NCBI GenBank assembly: GCA_006176705.1
Contig: QRFJ01003025.1
Span: 96,296-160,295 of the forward strand
Origin: Cocos nucifera
Taxonomy: Eukaryota > Streptophyta > Magnoliopsida > Arecales > Arecaceae
DNA: 64,000 bases
Reading direction: 5' to 3'
Below, in pieces: positions 46,441-58,406 of this stretch. Every line of letters begins with the position of its first letter. Within the stretch, counting starts at the first letter, position 1. A program made the translations under genes and the position numbers. The notes beneath the pieces are model-generated. The model was not told the origin of the DNA. It ran no database searches and saw nothing but the letters and a program-made list of their open reading frames with translations.

Positions 46441-47256
46441 CCTTATGGTGTCCTATGAACAAGCACTTATCAGACCTAGGTTCAAGATTTTCTAGCTACA
46501 AACATTTAACATAAGTCAGACATCCCCATACCCTAAAGTGAGAGAGTATCGGCTTATGCTCAGTCCATACCTCATACGGAGACTTTACAATAGATTTGCT
46601 TGAAATATTATTCAAAATAAAACAAGCAGTTTCTAGCGCATAACCTCAGAATGAAATTGGCAGACTCGCAAACCCCATCATGGACCAAATCATGTCTAAC
46701 AAGATTTGATTCATCTCCTCAGACACACCATTATGCTGTGGTGTTCCAGGAGGGGTCCATTATGAGAGAATTCCATTCTCTCCTAGATATGTCTAAAACT
46801 CATTTGAAAGGTATTCACCTTCTCAATCAGATCAAAGAGTTTTAATACTCTTTTCAAGTTATTTTTCTACCTCATTTCGACATCATTTGAACATTTCAAA
46901 TGAATCGGATTTATTCTTCATAAGATAGATATACCCATACCTAGATAGATCATCGGTAAATATAATGAAGTAATAAACCCACCTTTAGCACCTGTGTTCA
47001 TAGGTCCACACATATCAGTATGCACTACACCCAGAAGCTTAGTGGCCCATTCACCTTTTTCAGTAAAAGGTGATTTGATCATCTTACCAAGAAAGCAGGA
47101 CTGACAGGTATTTAATGATTCATAATCATGAATGTCAAGGATATGTTTCTTAACTAACTTGTCAATCCTATTTCTATTTATATGACCGAGCCTATAGTGC
47201 CAAAGATAGGCATCGATGACATTATCTAGTTTTGGATATTTGTTTGATGTGTACAT
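46441..47256 (-). pseudogene. B3 integrase
   Basis: Frame 46918-47256 (112 codons) holds the pre-integrase zinc domain: the LWHYRLGHINRNRI His pair, a C-X2-C pair in LNTCQSCFLGK, then FTEKGEWATKLLGVVHTDMCGP with the first catalytic Asp. After KGGFITSLYLP the frame shifts. The rest of the core (46640-46915) and the C-terminus (46441-46600) are in other frames. Confidence 0.85.
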
Positions 47257-47372
47257 TATATTAATAGACTATGATAAAATATAAATATCATTTTTTAGTA
47301 ATCCTCGCATTACTGTAACATCATTCATAATGATATCATAATATTTTTTTTTATTAACAAACAATAATCATC

Positions 47373-47640
47373 TTAGGCCAAAAGCCCAACAGATATTATG
47401 TTCATCATAAAAGATGGACAATAGTGATAGTCACTTAAAACGATATTATTATTTTTGAAAATAAGCTCAAGAGTTCTCAATGCTAAGACTAGAACTTTAC
47501 TTCGATCACCAACATTAAGGAATCTTTCATCATTCTCAAACTTTCTAACAATTTGAAGTCCATGCAACAAATTGCATATGTAAATTAGACTCATGGTATC
47601 TAATACCTAGGTAGATGTATTACAAATGGAGAAATTATAA
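47373..47640 (-). pseudogene. B3 protease
   Basis: 73-codon frame 47373-47594: the SLIYICNLLHGLQ, FLNVGD and SDYHYCPSFMMNIISVGLLA blocks of the B protease. The catalytic Asp triplet just upstream (near 47600-47620) is altered. Confidence 0.78.
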
Positions 47641-47880
47641 CGTGTTATCATATAGCAGCCTTAACCAGCAATCATTTGTTAATTTCTCCTGTTCAGCCTG
47701 TTTGGGTCAAGAGAACCATCCCTCTTTGGGTCTGGTTGATTAGGGTCGATACTAGACCTCTCATTCCTAGGTCCTAAATGCTTGCTACTATCCAACAGTG
47801 AATGGAGCAGACTTACATAAGCCATTCTATTTATCTAAAAGAAAAACATTAAGCCTTATTAGTACTCGAATTATTTAACC
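47641..47880 (-). pseudogene. B3 gag, strongly shortened
   Basis: Only about 240 bases lie between protease and leader, including a remnant with LDNS/DP-like wording and no zinc knuckle. Compared with B4 most of gag is deleted. Confidence 0.5.
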
Positions 47881-49503
47881 CTAAAGACTTGGACTTTAGT
47901 CTAAAGGTTCTTCCACTATTTTTAAATGAGTTGGTAGCCTTTAGCTCTAATTCAAAGAATTACACTAACTTTTTAGTGGGTACTTGAATCCATATAGATT
48001 ATAGATGGGCCCGAGGAAAGCTTTGGCCAACTCATGTGCATCTATAGGTAGGTTCATAATCAATTATTTTTTTAAATAATTTTTAATATTTAGGTTTTGC
48101 CTCAGAAATCAATTCAGTAGGCTATGGCCTTCACTAAAAAGGTTTGGTTAGGTCCAATCATTAACATAATTTAGTTTAGTGCATCAAACCAATGATAACA
48201 AGACCCGATGAAAGCTCTAGCTAATTTGATCACTATTAAGAGAGTGTGACCTAATCATCATATGATGGATAGTAATTTCCATATCCAGATTAACACCAAG
48301 TGTAGGGCACCTCTAATGTCCACATAAAAAATTGGACTCATTACTATTCACCTTAATGGAAGGCTATGACTCAGTTATCCCTATAACTTAGTCATTTTAA
48401 GGACCTAATAATTTAGAGAATTTAGATTACTTGTGATTTAAAGATAGAAAGGACATGGACCAAATTACTTCCGCAGACTTCATCAAGTCAAAATCCTTCC
48501 ACTGACTTCACCATGTCAATTGGTTAGCACTAGGGTCAATTTTGGTCCTTGGGCATCTAATTCAATCTTATTGATTGAAATCAGTCAAACTGATTCCTAG
48601 TGACATGGGTCAGCTCGAATCACCAAATGATCTAATCAAATCTTAATCGGTCATGTCGGCCAGGTAGGTGAGATCAGTGGAAGGGATATGCCATTAACTC
48701 ATCAAAGATCGAATTAGTATGAGTAGCTCCCAATTAAAAATCATTGGTCTTGACTGCCAAACTTAACTTAGACACCAACCAGTTAATTAGGTTCAATCTG
48801 ATCGACCTAGTAATTACGGGCTTAACTGCATAGCCATGAATCAAGTCCTTCTTGATCTTTGTTAAAGACATGGACTCATCCAACTACAACTATTGAAGTT
48901 GATTCTAGAGAGTCTTTGACCTAATCTAAGTCAACACTTCATTAGATTTGATCAATTACTCTAAATTAGTCCTTTTCTTAGCTAACCTTAAGTCTAACCC
49001 AATTAATGGATCTAATTCATCTAATCCAATAATCTACATTTTTTGATTAATGACTTAGAATCTTTAATTCATAATTTTAGACCCTAATTCAACATACTTA
49101 ATTCTTAATTATGTTTTTGGATTGAGGGTTAGGATTCACCATTTTGAAAATATTTTTTAAAATTTTGAAAGGTTCAACACAACCTAGCACTGCTCACCAA
49201 ATGGGTCGACCTATTTTAAAAATTAGATCAGCTCATTTCACAAACAGTACTAGTTGTAGGTTTTAATTTAGATCTATGTATAATACATAAAAAATCATGA
49301 ATCAAATTAGATCTAATATAAACTCTTATTCATGATTAAAAATTAAATCAAAACCATACAATCAAATCATTAAAATTATTAGATCAAATTTAAAATTTTA
49401 TGATTTAATGATCTAGATTGGCACGTACCAGGACAACCTACACTGCAGGGATAAATCGTACGGCTGGACAACCTACAGTCCATGTGATCATGTTATTTTA
49501 TTT
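47881..49503 (-). other. B3 untranslated leader
   Basis: About 1.6 kb of non-coding leader aligned to B0 and B4. The splice-donor-like block is at 48756-48776, with the donor G changed to T. No open frame of note. Confidence 0.7.
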
Positions 49504-49635
49504 TTTCTATAATTATTTTTCAAAAAAAATTTAAAAGTAGAGCTAGAAATCCTGCATGCTTTCCAGCAATGGTATCAGAGCATCTAGGTAATTTAATGTC
49601 ATCTATGTGCATGTTTAGATTATTTCATGCATCCC
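49504..49635 (+). other. Inverted LTR end, primer site and leader start
   Basis: A plus-oriented piece between minus-oriented sequences: the last 60 or so bases of a B LTR (ending CTTTCCAGCA at 49568), PBS TGGTATCAGAGC at 49570-49581, and about 50 bases of leader. It is the reverse complement of what would be expected at a B3 leader/LTR junction. Confidence 0.8.
49570..49581 (+). other. Primer binding site in inverted segment
   Basis: TGGTATCAGAGC on the plus strand, one base after the LTR end. Confidence 0.88.
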
Positions 49636-50200
49636 ATCATAAGGAAAGTGAGGAAGGACTTGGGCAAAAAGTTCAGGATCGCATCCTTCCCAAGCTACTC
49701 GTGTAAGAAAAAGTCTAGCTTACTCAAGCGCTTAATCATCTTGATCATGTACAATACATGATTGATGACTGACGCCCCATCCCTAATCTAAGTGTTGAAA
49801 ATCACACAACTAGTCATATGCCTCTCAACGTCATCAGCTATGCCAAAGGAGTCATTCAATATTTGAAGCATCTCCTATGACTGAGCATTTTCAAACCTAT
49901 GGCTGAACTCATCATTCATTACCGCTTGCATGATGCATTGAACGATAGTGTAATCATTGAGCCACTTTTGGTAAGTATCTCGGACTGCTCCTCTAGCATT
50001 CGAAGCTGGCTCCTTAGATGCCGAATCTATCAAAATGTACAGAATCCACTCGTGCTCCAGAATGATTTTCAACTTTCTATACTAGCTATCAAAGTTGGGT
50101 CCCATCAGTTTGTCATTATCCAATAATGATCGGAGCGACAAGTTAGTGGCTATAGCTGCACAAAAAGGAAAACTATAATCTAATTAGTATATGAATTATT
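49636..50200 (-). pseudogene. B4 gag N-terminal region
   Basis: Minus-strand Gag capsid: ATNLS..SLLDNDKLMGPNFDSW wording near 50075-50150, then the 65-codon frame 49875-50072 (KIILEHEWILYI, YQKWLNDYTIVQCIMQAVMNDEFSHRFE), then helices up to 49640. UBN2-like gag of copia elements. Gag is cut at 49636 where the inverted segment begins, so zinc knuckle and pol are absent. Confidence 0.75.
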
Positions 50201-51770
50201 TATCCTAAAGACTTGAACTTTAGTCTAAAGATTCTTCCACTATTTTATACAAACTAGTAGCCTCTACCTCCAATTCATGGAATTACTTTAATTTTTTAGT
50301 AGGTACTAGAATCCACACTGACTATACATAAGTCTGACTTTGGTCGATAAACTCATGTGCATCTATGGATAGGTTCATAACAAATTATTTTTTTAAACAA
50401 CTTCTAGTAATTTTAATTTTACCCTAGAAATTTAATCAGTAGACTTTGGCCTCCACTGAAAAGGTCTAGTTATGTCCAACCATTAACATGACTATATTTG
50501 ATGCATCTAACCAATAAATGATCAGGCCTGATTTTGGTTGGCCAACCTGACCACCATTAGAAAAGCACAACCAAATCATCATATTATGAATGATAATTCC
50601 ATTAGTCAATAAGCATCAGGCCTTTGGGCCTCTAATGATTATTAAACTAAAGGATAAATTATCACTCAACTTAATGGAAGGCTATGACTTAGTTATCATC
50701 ATAACTTTATTATTTTTAAGGATCTAATAATTTTTGAGGATTTGATTAACTCATTTTAAGAAGAGAAGAGAAGATTAACCAGCCAATTTTGATCCTCCCA
50801 TTGACTTCACCAAGTCATATAAAAAAGAATATAATTCAAGCCGGCATTAGGAGTACCTAAATCAATCACACTAATTTACCTAATTGACATGGGTGAGCCT
50901 AAATCACCAAGTGATCAAATCAAAATCTTATTCACCAGGATGGCTAGGTAAGTGAGATTAGTGGAAGGGGTATGCCATTAACTCATCATAGATCAAATTA
51001 GTGAGAGTAGCTTTCAATTAAAAATCACTGATCTGGACTGCCAGACATACCATAGATACCATTAGGTTCATTAGTTTCAATTTGATCACCCTAATAATTT
51101 TGGATTTGACTGTGTAGCCACGAATTAAGTTCATTTCATCTTTGTTAAAGGCATGGACTTGACAAGCTAAAACTATTATAATTGAGTTTAAAGAGTTCTT
51201 GACCTAATCTAAATCAACATTTGGCTAGATTTGATCAATTACTCTAATTTAGTTCATTCTTTATCTAATCTTAGGTCTAATCTAATTAATGGACCTAATT
51301 CATCTAACCCAATAATCTAAATTTTTTGTTCATGACTGAAGATCTTTAATTCGTAATTCTAGACCCTAATTCATAATCCTTAATTTTTAATTAAGTTTTG
51401 GGTTGATGGATTGGAATTTAGCATTTTGAAAATATTTTTCAAAATTTTAAAAGGTTTCTTTATAATCTAGCACTATAAACTAAATGGGTCGACTCCAAAA
51501 ATGAGTCAGCTCATTTCGTTAACAGCAACTACTTGTAGGTTTTATTCTAAATCTATGTACAATACATAAAAATCATGAATTATTTTAGATCTAATCTAAA
51601 CACTTATCCATTATTAAAAATTAGATTAAAACCATTTAATCATATGATAAAAACCATTAGATTAAATCTAATATTTTATGATTAATATTTTAGATTAGCA
51701 ACATACCAGGATAACCTTTTCACCATATGGGGTAAATCTTATAACAGGACAACCTTCAATTCGTGCGATC
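50201..51770 (-). other. B4 untranslated leader, primer site lost
   Basis: Aligns to the B0 and B3 leaders; donor-like block at 51040-51060 in weakened form (TATGGTATGT). The primer site and the first LTR bases are deleted: the leader runs into LTR sequence near 51771-51780. Confidence 0.72.
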
Positions 51771-51779
51771 ATAAATTTA

Positions 51780-54017
51780 TGATTTCTAGCTCTACTTTTG
51801 AAACTTTTTTAAAAAAATGCAGCAAAGTTAAAAATTAATCTAATTAATTTTTCTAAAAGCTACATATTAGATCTATAAATTCTATAAATTTAGGATCTAA
51901 ATATGATGTACATGCATGTAAAATTTGAAAATAAAATATGCATGCGGTAAAATAATTTTACTACTACAACTTGTGTTCACAACATAATACCATGTTCGAG
52001 TAGTCGATCTCCACAACTGAATGACCACCAAGAATGTCCTCTCATTGCAACATAGCCACACAGGATGTCTAGCTTCCATGGATGGTCCACACAAGATCTT
52101 GGTCCTGATCAGCTCCTCTCAAGTGCTAGCTAGACGTAGGATACTTTCGATAGTTGATGTTGATTGAATTCCTTCGATCTCCCTCAATAAGATCTTTGGA
52201 TGCTTTGGACCAATAGCAGAGATAGAGGAGGCTATCCAAAAAGTTTCATGAAGTTCTGATGCTCAAAACTCATGAAATCACACACCAAACCCAAGATCAA
52301 AACCATAGGGCAGCACTTTCACCCAAACCTTGCACCTTACTTTCTCTCTAGTTTTCTTCCCTCAAATTATTTTTTTTCTGATTTTTCTCATTCAAAGGGG
52401 TGGGCTCACATATAGAAGGAGGCTTCCTTTTAGAAGTCTCACATGTCCCAAAAAATCATGATTAAATAGAGGAGCAAAAATAAGGGAGGCATGAGGGAGA
52501 AATAAGATAAGTTGTTCATTCAAATTCAAACTCCATTTGAATTTGAATGGCAACCAACCTGATCTTATCTCTTAAGGACTTGAGAAGGGAGGGGCGTGCA
52601 GCCTCTCTATATGGGAAATCATCATGAGAAAAATTTTTCTCATGGAATTAAAGTGGTGCAAGGATAAGGGTCAAAGGCACATGAACACTAGTCAAACTAG
52701 TCTCAAATTAAACTTATCCAATAAGACTAACCCAAATCAATTTGGTTAGGCCCAATTAGATAAGATTAAATCCAACTTATTTAGGCTTAATTGGTCTTTG
52801 TTAAATCCTGATCAAATCAAAAATTGATTAAGCCCAACCCCTGATCAAATCGGGGAACAAACCTCCTTGATGATTAGGTCATCACATAACCTAGTCAGGT
52901 CAAACGCAATTAAATCCAATTCAGTTGGACTTGATCCAAAAGTTATTACTCAACTAAATTAAATTAATTAATAATTAAATTATTAATTAAACCTCTCATA
53001 AATATAGAGTCCAAATTCAGTGGGTGTTCGAGCAATAGAGTCCCATCAAAATAAAATTCTTGATCAAAGAGTCCCAAACCAGTGGGACTCTTGATTCCAG
53101 TATTCCAAATGAGTGAAACTCATGATCATAGAGTCACAGACCCATAAAACTTTTGATCATAAAGTCTTAGACAAATAGGACTCTGAGTTCTAGTGTAGTA
53201 AGACACTTGATCATAGAGTCCCAGTCTAGTAGGACTCTTGACCATAGAGTCCTAGATAAGTAGGACTCAGAGTCCCAACCTAATAGGACTCTTGGTCGAA
53301 GAGTCCAAGTCCAGTTGGACTCTTGACCATAGAGTCTTAGATCAGTAGAACTCTTCACCAGCCATCAGATCAAGTAGGAATCTCTAATATGTGTGACCCT
53401 ATAGGATTGAACCTAAGTCGGTAACATAGGAACTAATTTTTGTACCAATCAAAGTGACCATTTAGTAATGGTACCCAAACATCTGGATAGATCAAATACT
53501 TACAATCATAATGCTTAAAACCTACATGAATATGGTTATTGTATAATTCATCCCTTTGATCTGTGTATACTGGATGACTCAGAGTTAAACTATCAATCCT
53601 GAAAAGCACATCCACATCGTGTCTCAATGCAATCAATCCCATGACTCCTCACTAGGACTACCCTAGCTAAGACTTTGCTAATTTGAAACATAATTGAACA
53701 TAGCTCCTGAGACTAGTAGTGATCAATCCCATCTTAATACACGCACTGACTCTTCAAGTACTTGACTATGCCTAGAAACCATCTGTTATTGAATTAGAAA
53801 TTCAAGTAGTCGGGCACCAAAGCATAGTGAGTTGCTTGGAAGTCACCATGGTGATCTCAAGTTGAAGGAACACTTATATCCAATTCCATCAAAGCAAATC
53901 TTTGATAGCAGAATAGCTTTAGAGTTGTTCATGTTTAGTGCAGACGTATGCCTACATCTCATTTGCATGCCATACCAGTGTCTTCACACTTCTTGGTTAA
54001 GAGGACAACCAACCCAT
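51780..54017 (-). repeat. B4 LTR, truncated at its outer end
   Basis: About 2.24 kb of minus-oriented B LTR, beginning at GATTTCTAGC. The outer roughly 280 bases that normally end in CCAACA are missing; it stops at CCCAT and meets a plus-oriented LTR. Minisatellite at about 53030-53370. Confidence 0.87.
53030..53370. repeat. 31-bp hairpin minisatellite in B4 LTR
   Basis: Same unit as in the other B LTRs. The minus-strand open frame at 53167-53358 is repeat translation. Confidence 0.8.
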
Positions 54018-56543
54018 TATTGAGAATAGTGTTCCAAAGCCAATCATCGGTTTATTGATGGTTGTGCTAATTTTTATATTTATATATGAATTAATAAATA
54101 AGTAAAAATTATTTTAGCATTTTTTATCAAAATTTTTTTTATCATCTAATGAGCTCCTACATTGTGGTGAAGTCCATAGGACTATTTAGAATCGACAAAG
54201 GAGGATTTGTCATTTAATCCTTTAACCTGTTTGTAATCAAATGATATGTTGCTACTAAGGAAGATAATATTTATCGAGTATAGGTCATTGTGTAATATAT
54301 GGGTTGGTTGACCTCTTAATCAAGGAGTATGAAGATACTAGTATGGCATGCAGGTAAAATATAGGAATACATCTGCACTGAACATGATCAACTTTAGAGC
54401 TTTTTTGCTATCAAGATTTGCTCTGATAGAATAAGGGTATAAGTGTCCCTCCAATCTGAGATCACCATGGTGACTTCCAAGCAACTCACCATTCTTTGGT
54501 GTTGGACTACCTAAATTTCTAATTCAGTGATGGAAGATTTCTTGGCATAGTCAATTACTTGAGGAGTCAATGTGTAAATCAAGATGGAATTGACCACTCT
54601 AGTTTAGGAGATGTGTTCAATTATGTTTTAATTTAGCAAATTCTTTTCTAGGATAGTTTCGGTGAGGGATCACAAGACTGATTGCTTTGAGATATGATTT
54701 GGATGTACTTTTCAAGATTGATAGTTTAACTCTGAGTCATCTTATACATAGAGATCAAAGGGATGAATTATGCAATAACCATATTTATGTAGATTCTAGA
54801 TATTAGGATTATGACTATTTAACGTATCTGAATGTTAGGTACCATTGCTAGATGGTCACTTCGATTAGTATAGGAATTGGTTTCTATACTACCGACTTAG
54901 GTTTGAACTTACAGGGTCACACACATTAGAGATTCCTACCTGATCTGATGGCTAATGAATAGTCCCACTAGATTGATACTCTTTAATCAAGAGTCCTACT
55001 AGGCTAGGACTCTAAGTCCTACATGTCTGAGACTCTATGATCAGGAGTCCTACTAGACTGGGACTCTACAATCAAGAATTCTACTGCATTGAAACTCTAA
55101 GTCTTACTTGTCTGAGACTATATGATCAAGTGTTCTACTAGTCTAAAACTCTATGATCATGAGTTTCACTCATTTTGGACATCAGGATCAAGAGTCTCAC
55201 TGATTTAGGACTCTTTGATCAAGAGTTTCATTTTGATGGGACTTTATTGTCCGAATACTCACTAGATTTGGACTCTATATTTATGAGAGATTTAATTAAT
55301 AATTTAATCACTAATTAACTTAATTTAATTAAGTAGTAACTTTTGGATCAAGTCCAATTGAATTAGATTCAGTTCGGTTTGACCCAATTAGGTTATGAGA
55401 TGACCTAATCGTCGAGGAGGTTTGATCCGTGATGTGATCAAGGGTTGTGCTTAATTAATATTTGATTTGATTAAGATTTAACTGAATCTAATTAAGCCTA
55501 AATGAGTTGGATTTAATCTAGTCTAATTAGGCCTAACTAAATTAGTTTGGGTTGGTTTAATTGGATAAAGTTTATTAAGATCGATTTGACTAGTCTTCTC
55601 CCTAGACTTTGAACCTTTGACTTGCACCATCCCACTCTCCATGAGAAAAAGTTTCTCATGAACGATTTCCCATGCAAGAGAGGTCTTGTACCCTTCCTTC
55701 CCATGCCCCAATTGGATAAGAGTAGATTGGTTGCATTCAAATTCAAATAAGAGTTTGAGTTTGAATGAACCAATTCCTTATCTCATCTATCCCTCCATGC
55801 CTCCCTTGGTTTTGCACAAAAATAAATCATGATGATTTTTTGGGATGTGGCCAATCTGAGAAAAGGCTTTCCCTTCATGCATGAACCATCCCCTTATGTG
55901 AGAAAAATCAAAGAAAAATTTTAAGAGAAGAAAAATTAGAGATAGGTGCAAGTTTTTAGATTGCTGCCCAAGAATTCTGATCTAGGGTTTATGCTATGAT
56001 TTTGTGAAATCTGAGTGTCAGATCTTCATAAAATTTTTGGAAGATCCTCCTCAATCTCTCCTCTAGCTTTGCTACAAATCTAGAGCATCCAAATAATCGA
56101 TGTAGGGAGATCAAATAAGTTGAATCAGCATCACCCGTCAAACAATCCTACATTGAGCTAGCACTCGGGAGGAACCGATCAGGACTAGGATCTCGTGTGG
56201 ACCATCCATGGAGGCCAGATACGTGTGTGGCTACATCTCGACAATTAGATCTTCTTGGTGGTGATGATCAGATCTTTCTGGTAGTGATCAAATTATGGAG
56301 ATCGACTCCTCGTGCAAAGGTAATATGTTCTGAACACGTAAAGTAGTAAAATAGTTTTAGTGCTGATTATTTTTATTTTTAGATTTTCATGCATGCATGT
56401 CACACTATATCTTGATAACATAAAATTTTTAGATCTGATCTATAGCTCTTTATAAATTAATTAGATTAATTTTTAATTTTGCTATAATTTATTTTCAAAA
56501 ATATTTTGAAAGTAGAGCTAGAAATCTTGCATGAACACTATCA
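54018..56543 (+). repeat. Plus-oriented B LTR
   Basis: 2526 bp, from TATTGAGAATAG (variant of TGTTGGAGATAG) to ...CACTATCA, followed by a plus-strand primer site. It forms an inverted repeat with 51780-54017. Minisatellite at about 54955-55250. Confidence 0.9.
54955..55250. repeat. 31-bp hairpin minisatellite in plus-oriented LTR
   Basis: GAGTCC-TACTAG...GGACTC units in inverse orientation to those at 53 kb. Confidence 0.8.
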
Positions 56544-56544
56544 A

Positions 56545-56556
56545 TGGTATCAGAGC
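56545..56556 (+). other. Primer binding site after plus-oriented LTR
   Basis: TGGTATCAGAGC, iMet type; shows that the LTR at 54018 is a 5' LTR of a plus-strand element. Confidence 0.9.
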
Positions 56557-56671
56557 ATCAAGATTATTTAATGTGATGTATATACCTACTTAGATTATTT
56601 TTCTAGATTAGATCTTGTTGCTGCAGAAAATTGTAGATGTCAAATTTAGCTGGAGTTAAGGAAGATAGGGT
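56557..56671 (+). other. Leader stub of plus-strand B element, cut by family C
   Basis: About 80 bases of leader, then an ATG at 56639 opening MSNLAGVKEDR, which could be a gag start but is cut at 56672 by the family C LTR. The reading frame is too short to judge. Confidence 0.5.
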
Positions 56672-57773
56672 TGCTGCCAGGACCTGCAAAACAAGTCCAA
56701 ACCAAAGGTGGGGTGGCTCCGACAGGATCCTCCGACGGTCAAGTCAGCTTTTCTAGCCAACAAAAATGGAGTGCTTGGAGAATTTTAGCAAAGTTTTATG
56801 CTTAGAGAGAAAATATATCTGGAGGGTCCCTTATATAGGTGGAGCTCGTAACCAACTGATGGTGACAGCCATAATTGCCTGATAGTAGATCGTTCGGGGC
56901 CATGTGGAGTTTGTTACGGAGGACGAGTTGTCATTTATCATAATTTGCAAGCGGTTGAGATCTATTTATTGGAGTTTGGACATTAATTAAAGATTTTAGT
57001 CTATGTGATGAGCATGTATCCAGTCGGGATCTACTGGGGTGATCTCCAGTGACTTCAAGAAGTTCGGGAGCATCCTGGATTACATGCAGATAGGGGCCTC
57101 CTAGATTAAAACCCAAGGTAATGTGTCTTATCCTTCATAAAGCAGTTGTTGTGCATCAACAATTTGACGAAGTTCATGCTTGGTTGGGCGAAGCTCATCA
57201 GAAGAGAGTTTAACTGGTATAAATGTGACTGGACAAATCCATCTAGGAGGGGTCTAGAAGGAGTGCGACTAGAGGAGTCTGGCTTGGAGGAGTCCGGAAG
57301 GAGTGCGATTGGAGAAATCCGACTTGGAGGAGTCTGGAAAGCATGTGACTAGAGGAGTCTGGCTTGGAGCAGTTCGAAAGGAGGGCAATTGGAGGAATCC
57401 AGCTTCGAATAGTCCAGAAGGCATGCGACTAGAGGAATTTGGCTTGAAGGAGTCCAAAAGGCATGGGACTAGAGAAGTCCAGCTTGAAGGAGTCCAGAAG
57501 AAGTGTGACTAGAGGAATCCAGCTTAAAGGAGTCAAGAACTCGACACCAGCCAAGGTCGAGAGGGTTGAACTTTGATCCTGTCATTCATTTGGAGATAAA
57601 AAATAAGGTTAATTAGTTAACAGCATAATCTTACTGTTCAAGATCATCTAACCGGTCTTCTCCGTGTCCATGACAAGTTCCGTGGCATGGGCTTATCGTC
57701 AAGAGAATCGATGAGTTCATTTAAGATGGGAATCGATAGTTAAGAACTTCAATGGGGTTATTTATCCCTAACA
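56672..57773 (-). repeat. Family C gypsy-type LTR (3' LTR, minus orientation)
   Basis: About 1.1 kb from TGCTGCC to CCCTAACA on the plus strand, so TG...CA. A purine-rich tract adjoins its right end, which makes it a 3' LTR of a minus-strand element. Sequence unrelated to A or B. Contains a 40-bp minisatellite. The left edge is set by the end of the B leader stub and the TG dinucleotide. Confidence 0.72.
57241..57540. repeat. 40-bp minisatellite in family C LTR
   Basis: About 7.5 units with exact 40-base spacing: the GACT/GATT/AATT marker ends at 57270, 57310, 57350, 57390, 57430, 57470 and 57510. Units alternate slightly (GGCTTGGAGGAGTCC). Open frames at 57269-57512 on both strands come from the repeat. 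Confidence 0.92.
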
Positions 57774-57787
57774 CTAGTCCCCCTAAT
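57774..57787 (-). other. Family C polypurine tract
   Basis: ATTAGGGGGACTAG on the minus strand, directly before the LTR. A G-run of this kind is usual for gypsy elements. Confidence 0.72.
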
Positions 57788-58406
57788 CCCAAGTTTGAAT
57801 TTTGAATAAAGAGAGTCCAGAAAAATTGCTACAGTCGAAGTCCTTTTTTGGATTCCCATGCTCGTTCGATAGAGAGTTTTGGCATTTAATGTATTGATGG
57901 TGAAGCTTCTTCAATTCAAGGTGACCTGAAAGGACCATTTTTCAAAACTTCTGCTAAAGCCCTATCCCAAGTATGATGCAATTAAGATTTTTTCAGCCAC
58001 CAGTCTTCTATCATGATGAGTGGAACACGTGTCAAGCAAAGATCGACTAGAATATACCTGCCATTATAACCATCTCGGACTCCGTAGGATATTTAAGTTC
58101 GCCTTCTTCCTCTAGGGACTCATTTCACCCGAGACCCTTTCTTTCTTCCTCTGGTTTTCTTCTCTCTTCCGCTCGAGAGTTTTGACTTCCTCCACCATTC
58201 TTTCTAATTTCAGACATCTTTCCTATTGATTTTCATCATACTCACCATCTTTCTACTCTTCCCAATAAATTTAGGTTAGTTCCAAAACCCCTTTTCTAAT
58301 TATTCTTGCTCCTATTGTGCCTTGTCTATTTGATTTCTTTAGAGAGATTTTGCACCTCATTTTTTTCTTGATTTTTGGGGGTTTTTCAAAACTTAATTTG
58401 ATTCAA
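57788..58406 (+). promoter_or_regulatory. Possible promoter and 5' UTR of the antisense accessory gene
   Basis: No coding signal. A TATA-like GATATTTAAG at about 58087-58096 is followed by a CT-rich stretch (58100-58260) like a plant 5' UTR, then the start codon region. Whether it drives the gene at 58407 is inference. Confidence 0.4.

Larger units (their letters stand above)
44536..49503 (-). mobile_element. Family B copia element B3, interior
   Basis: Minus-strand interior with RNase H, RT, integrase, protease, short gag and leader in order from left to right on the plus strand. The leader ends about 60 bases short of where its primer site should be and meets an inverted LTR/PBS segment (49504-49635). 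All domains are broken. Confidence 0.83.

Noticed and set aside
57269..57512. Overlapping ORFs on both strands rich in repeated EESG/LEE-type or PSGL-type residues
   Set aside because: Pure translation of the 40-bp minisatellite.
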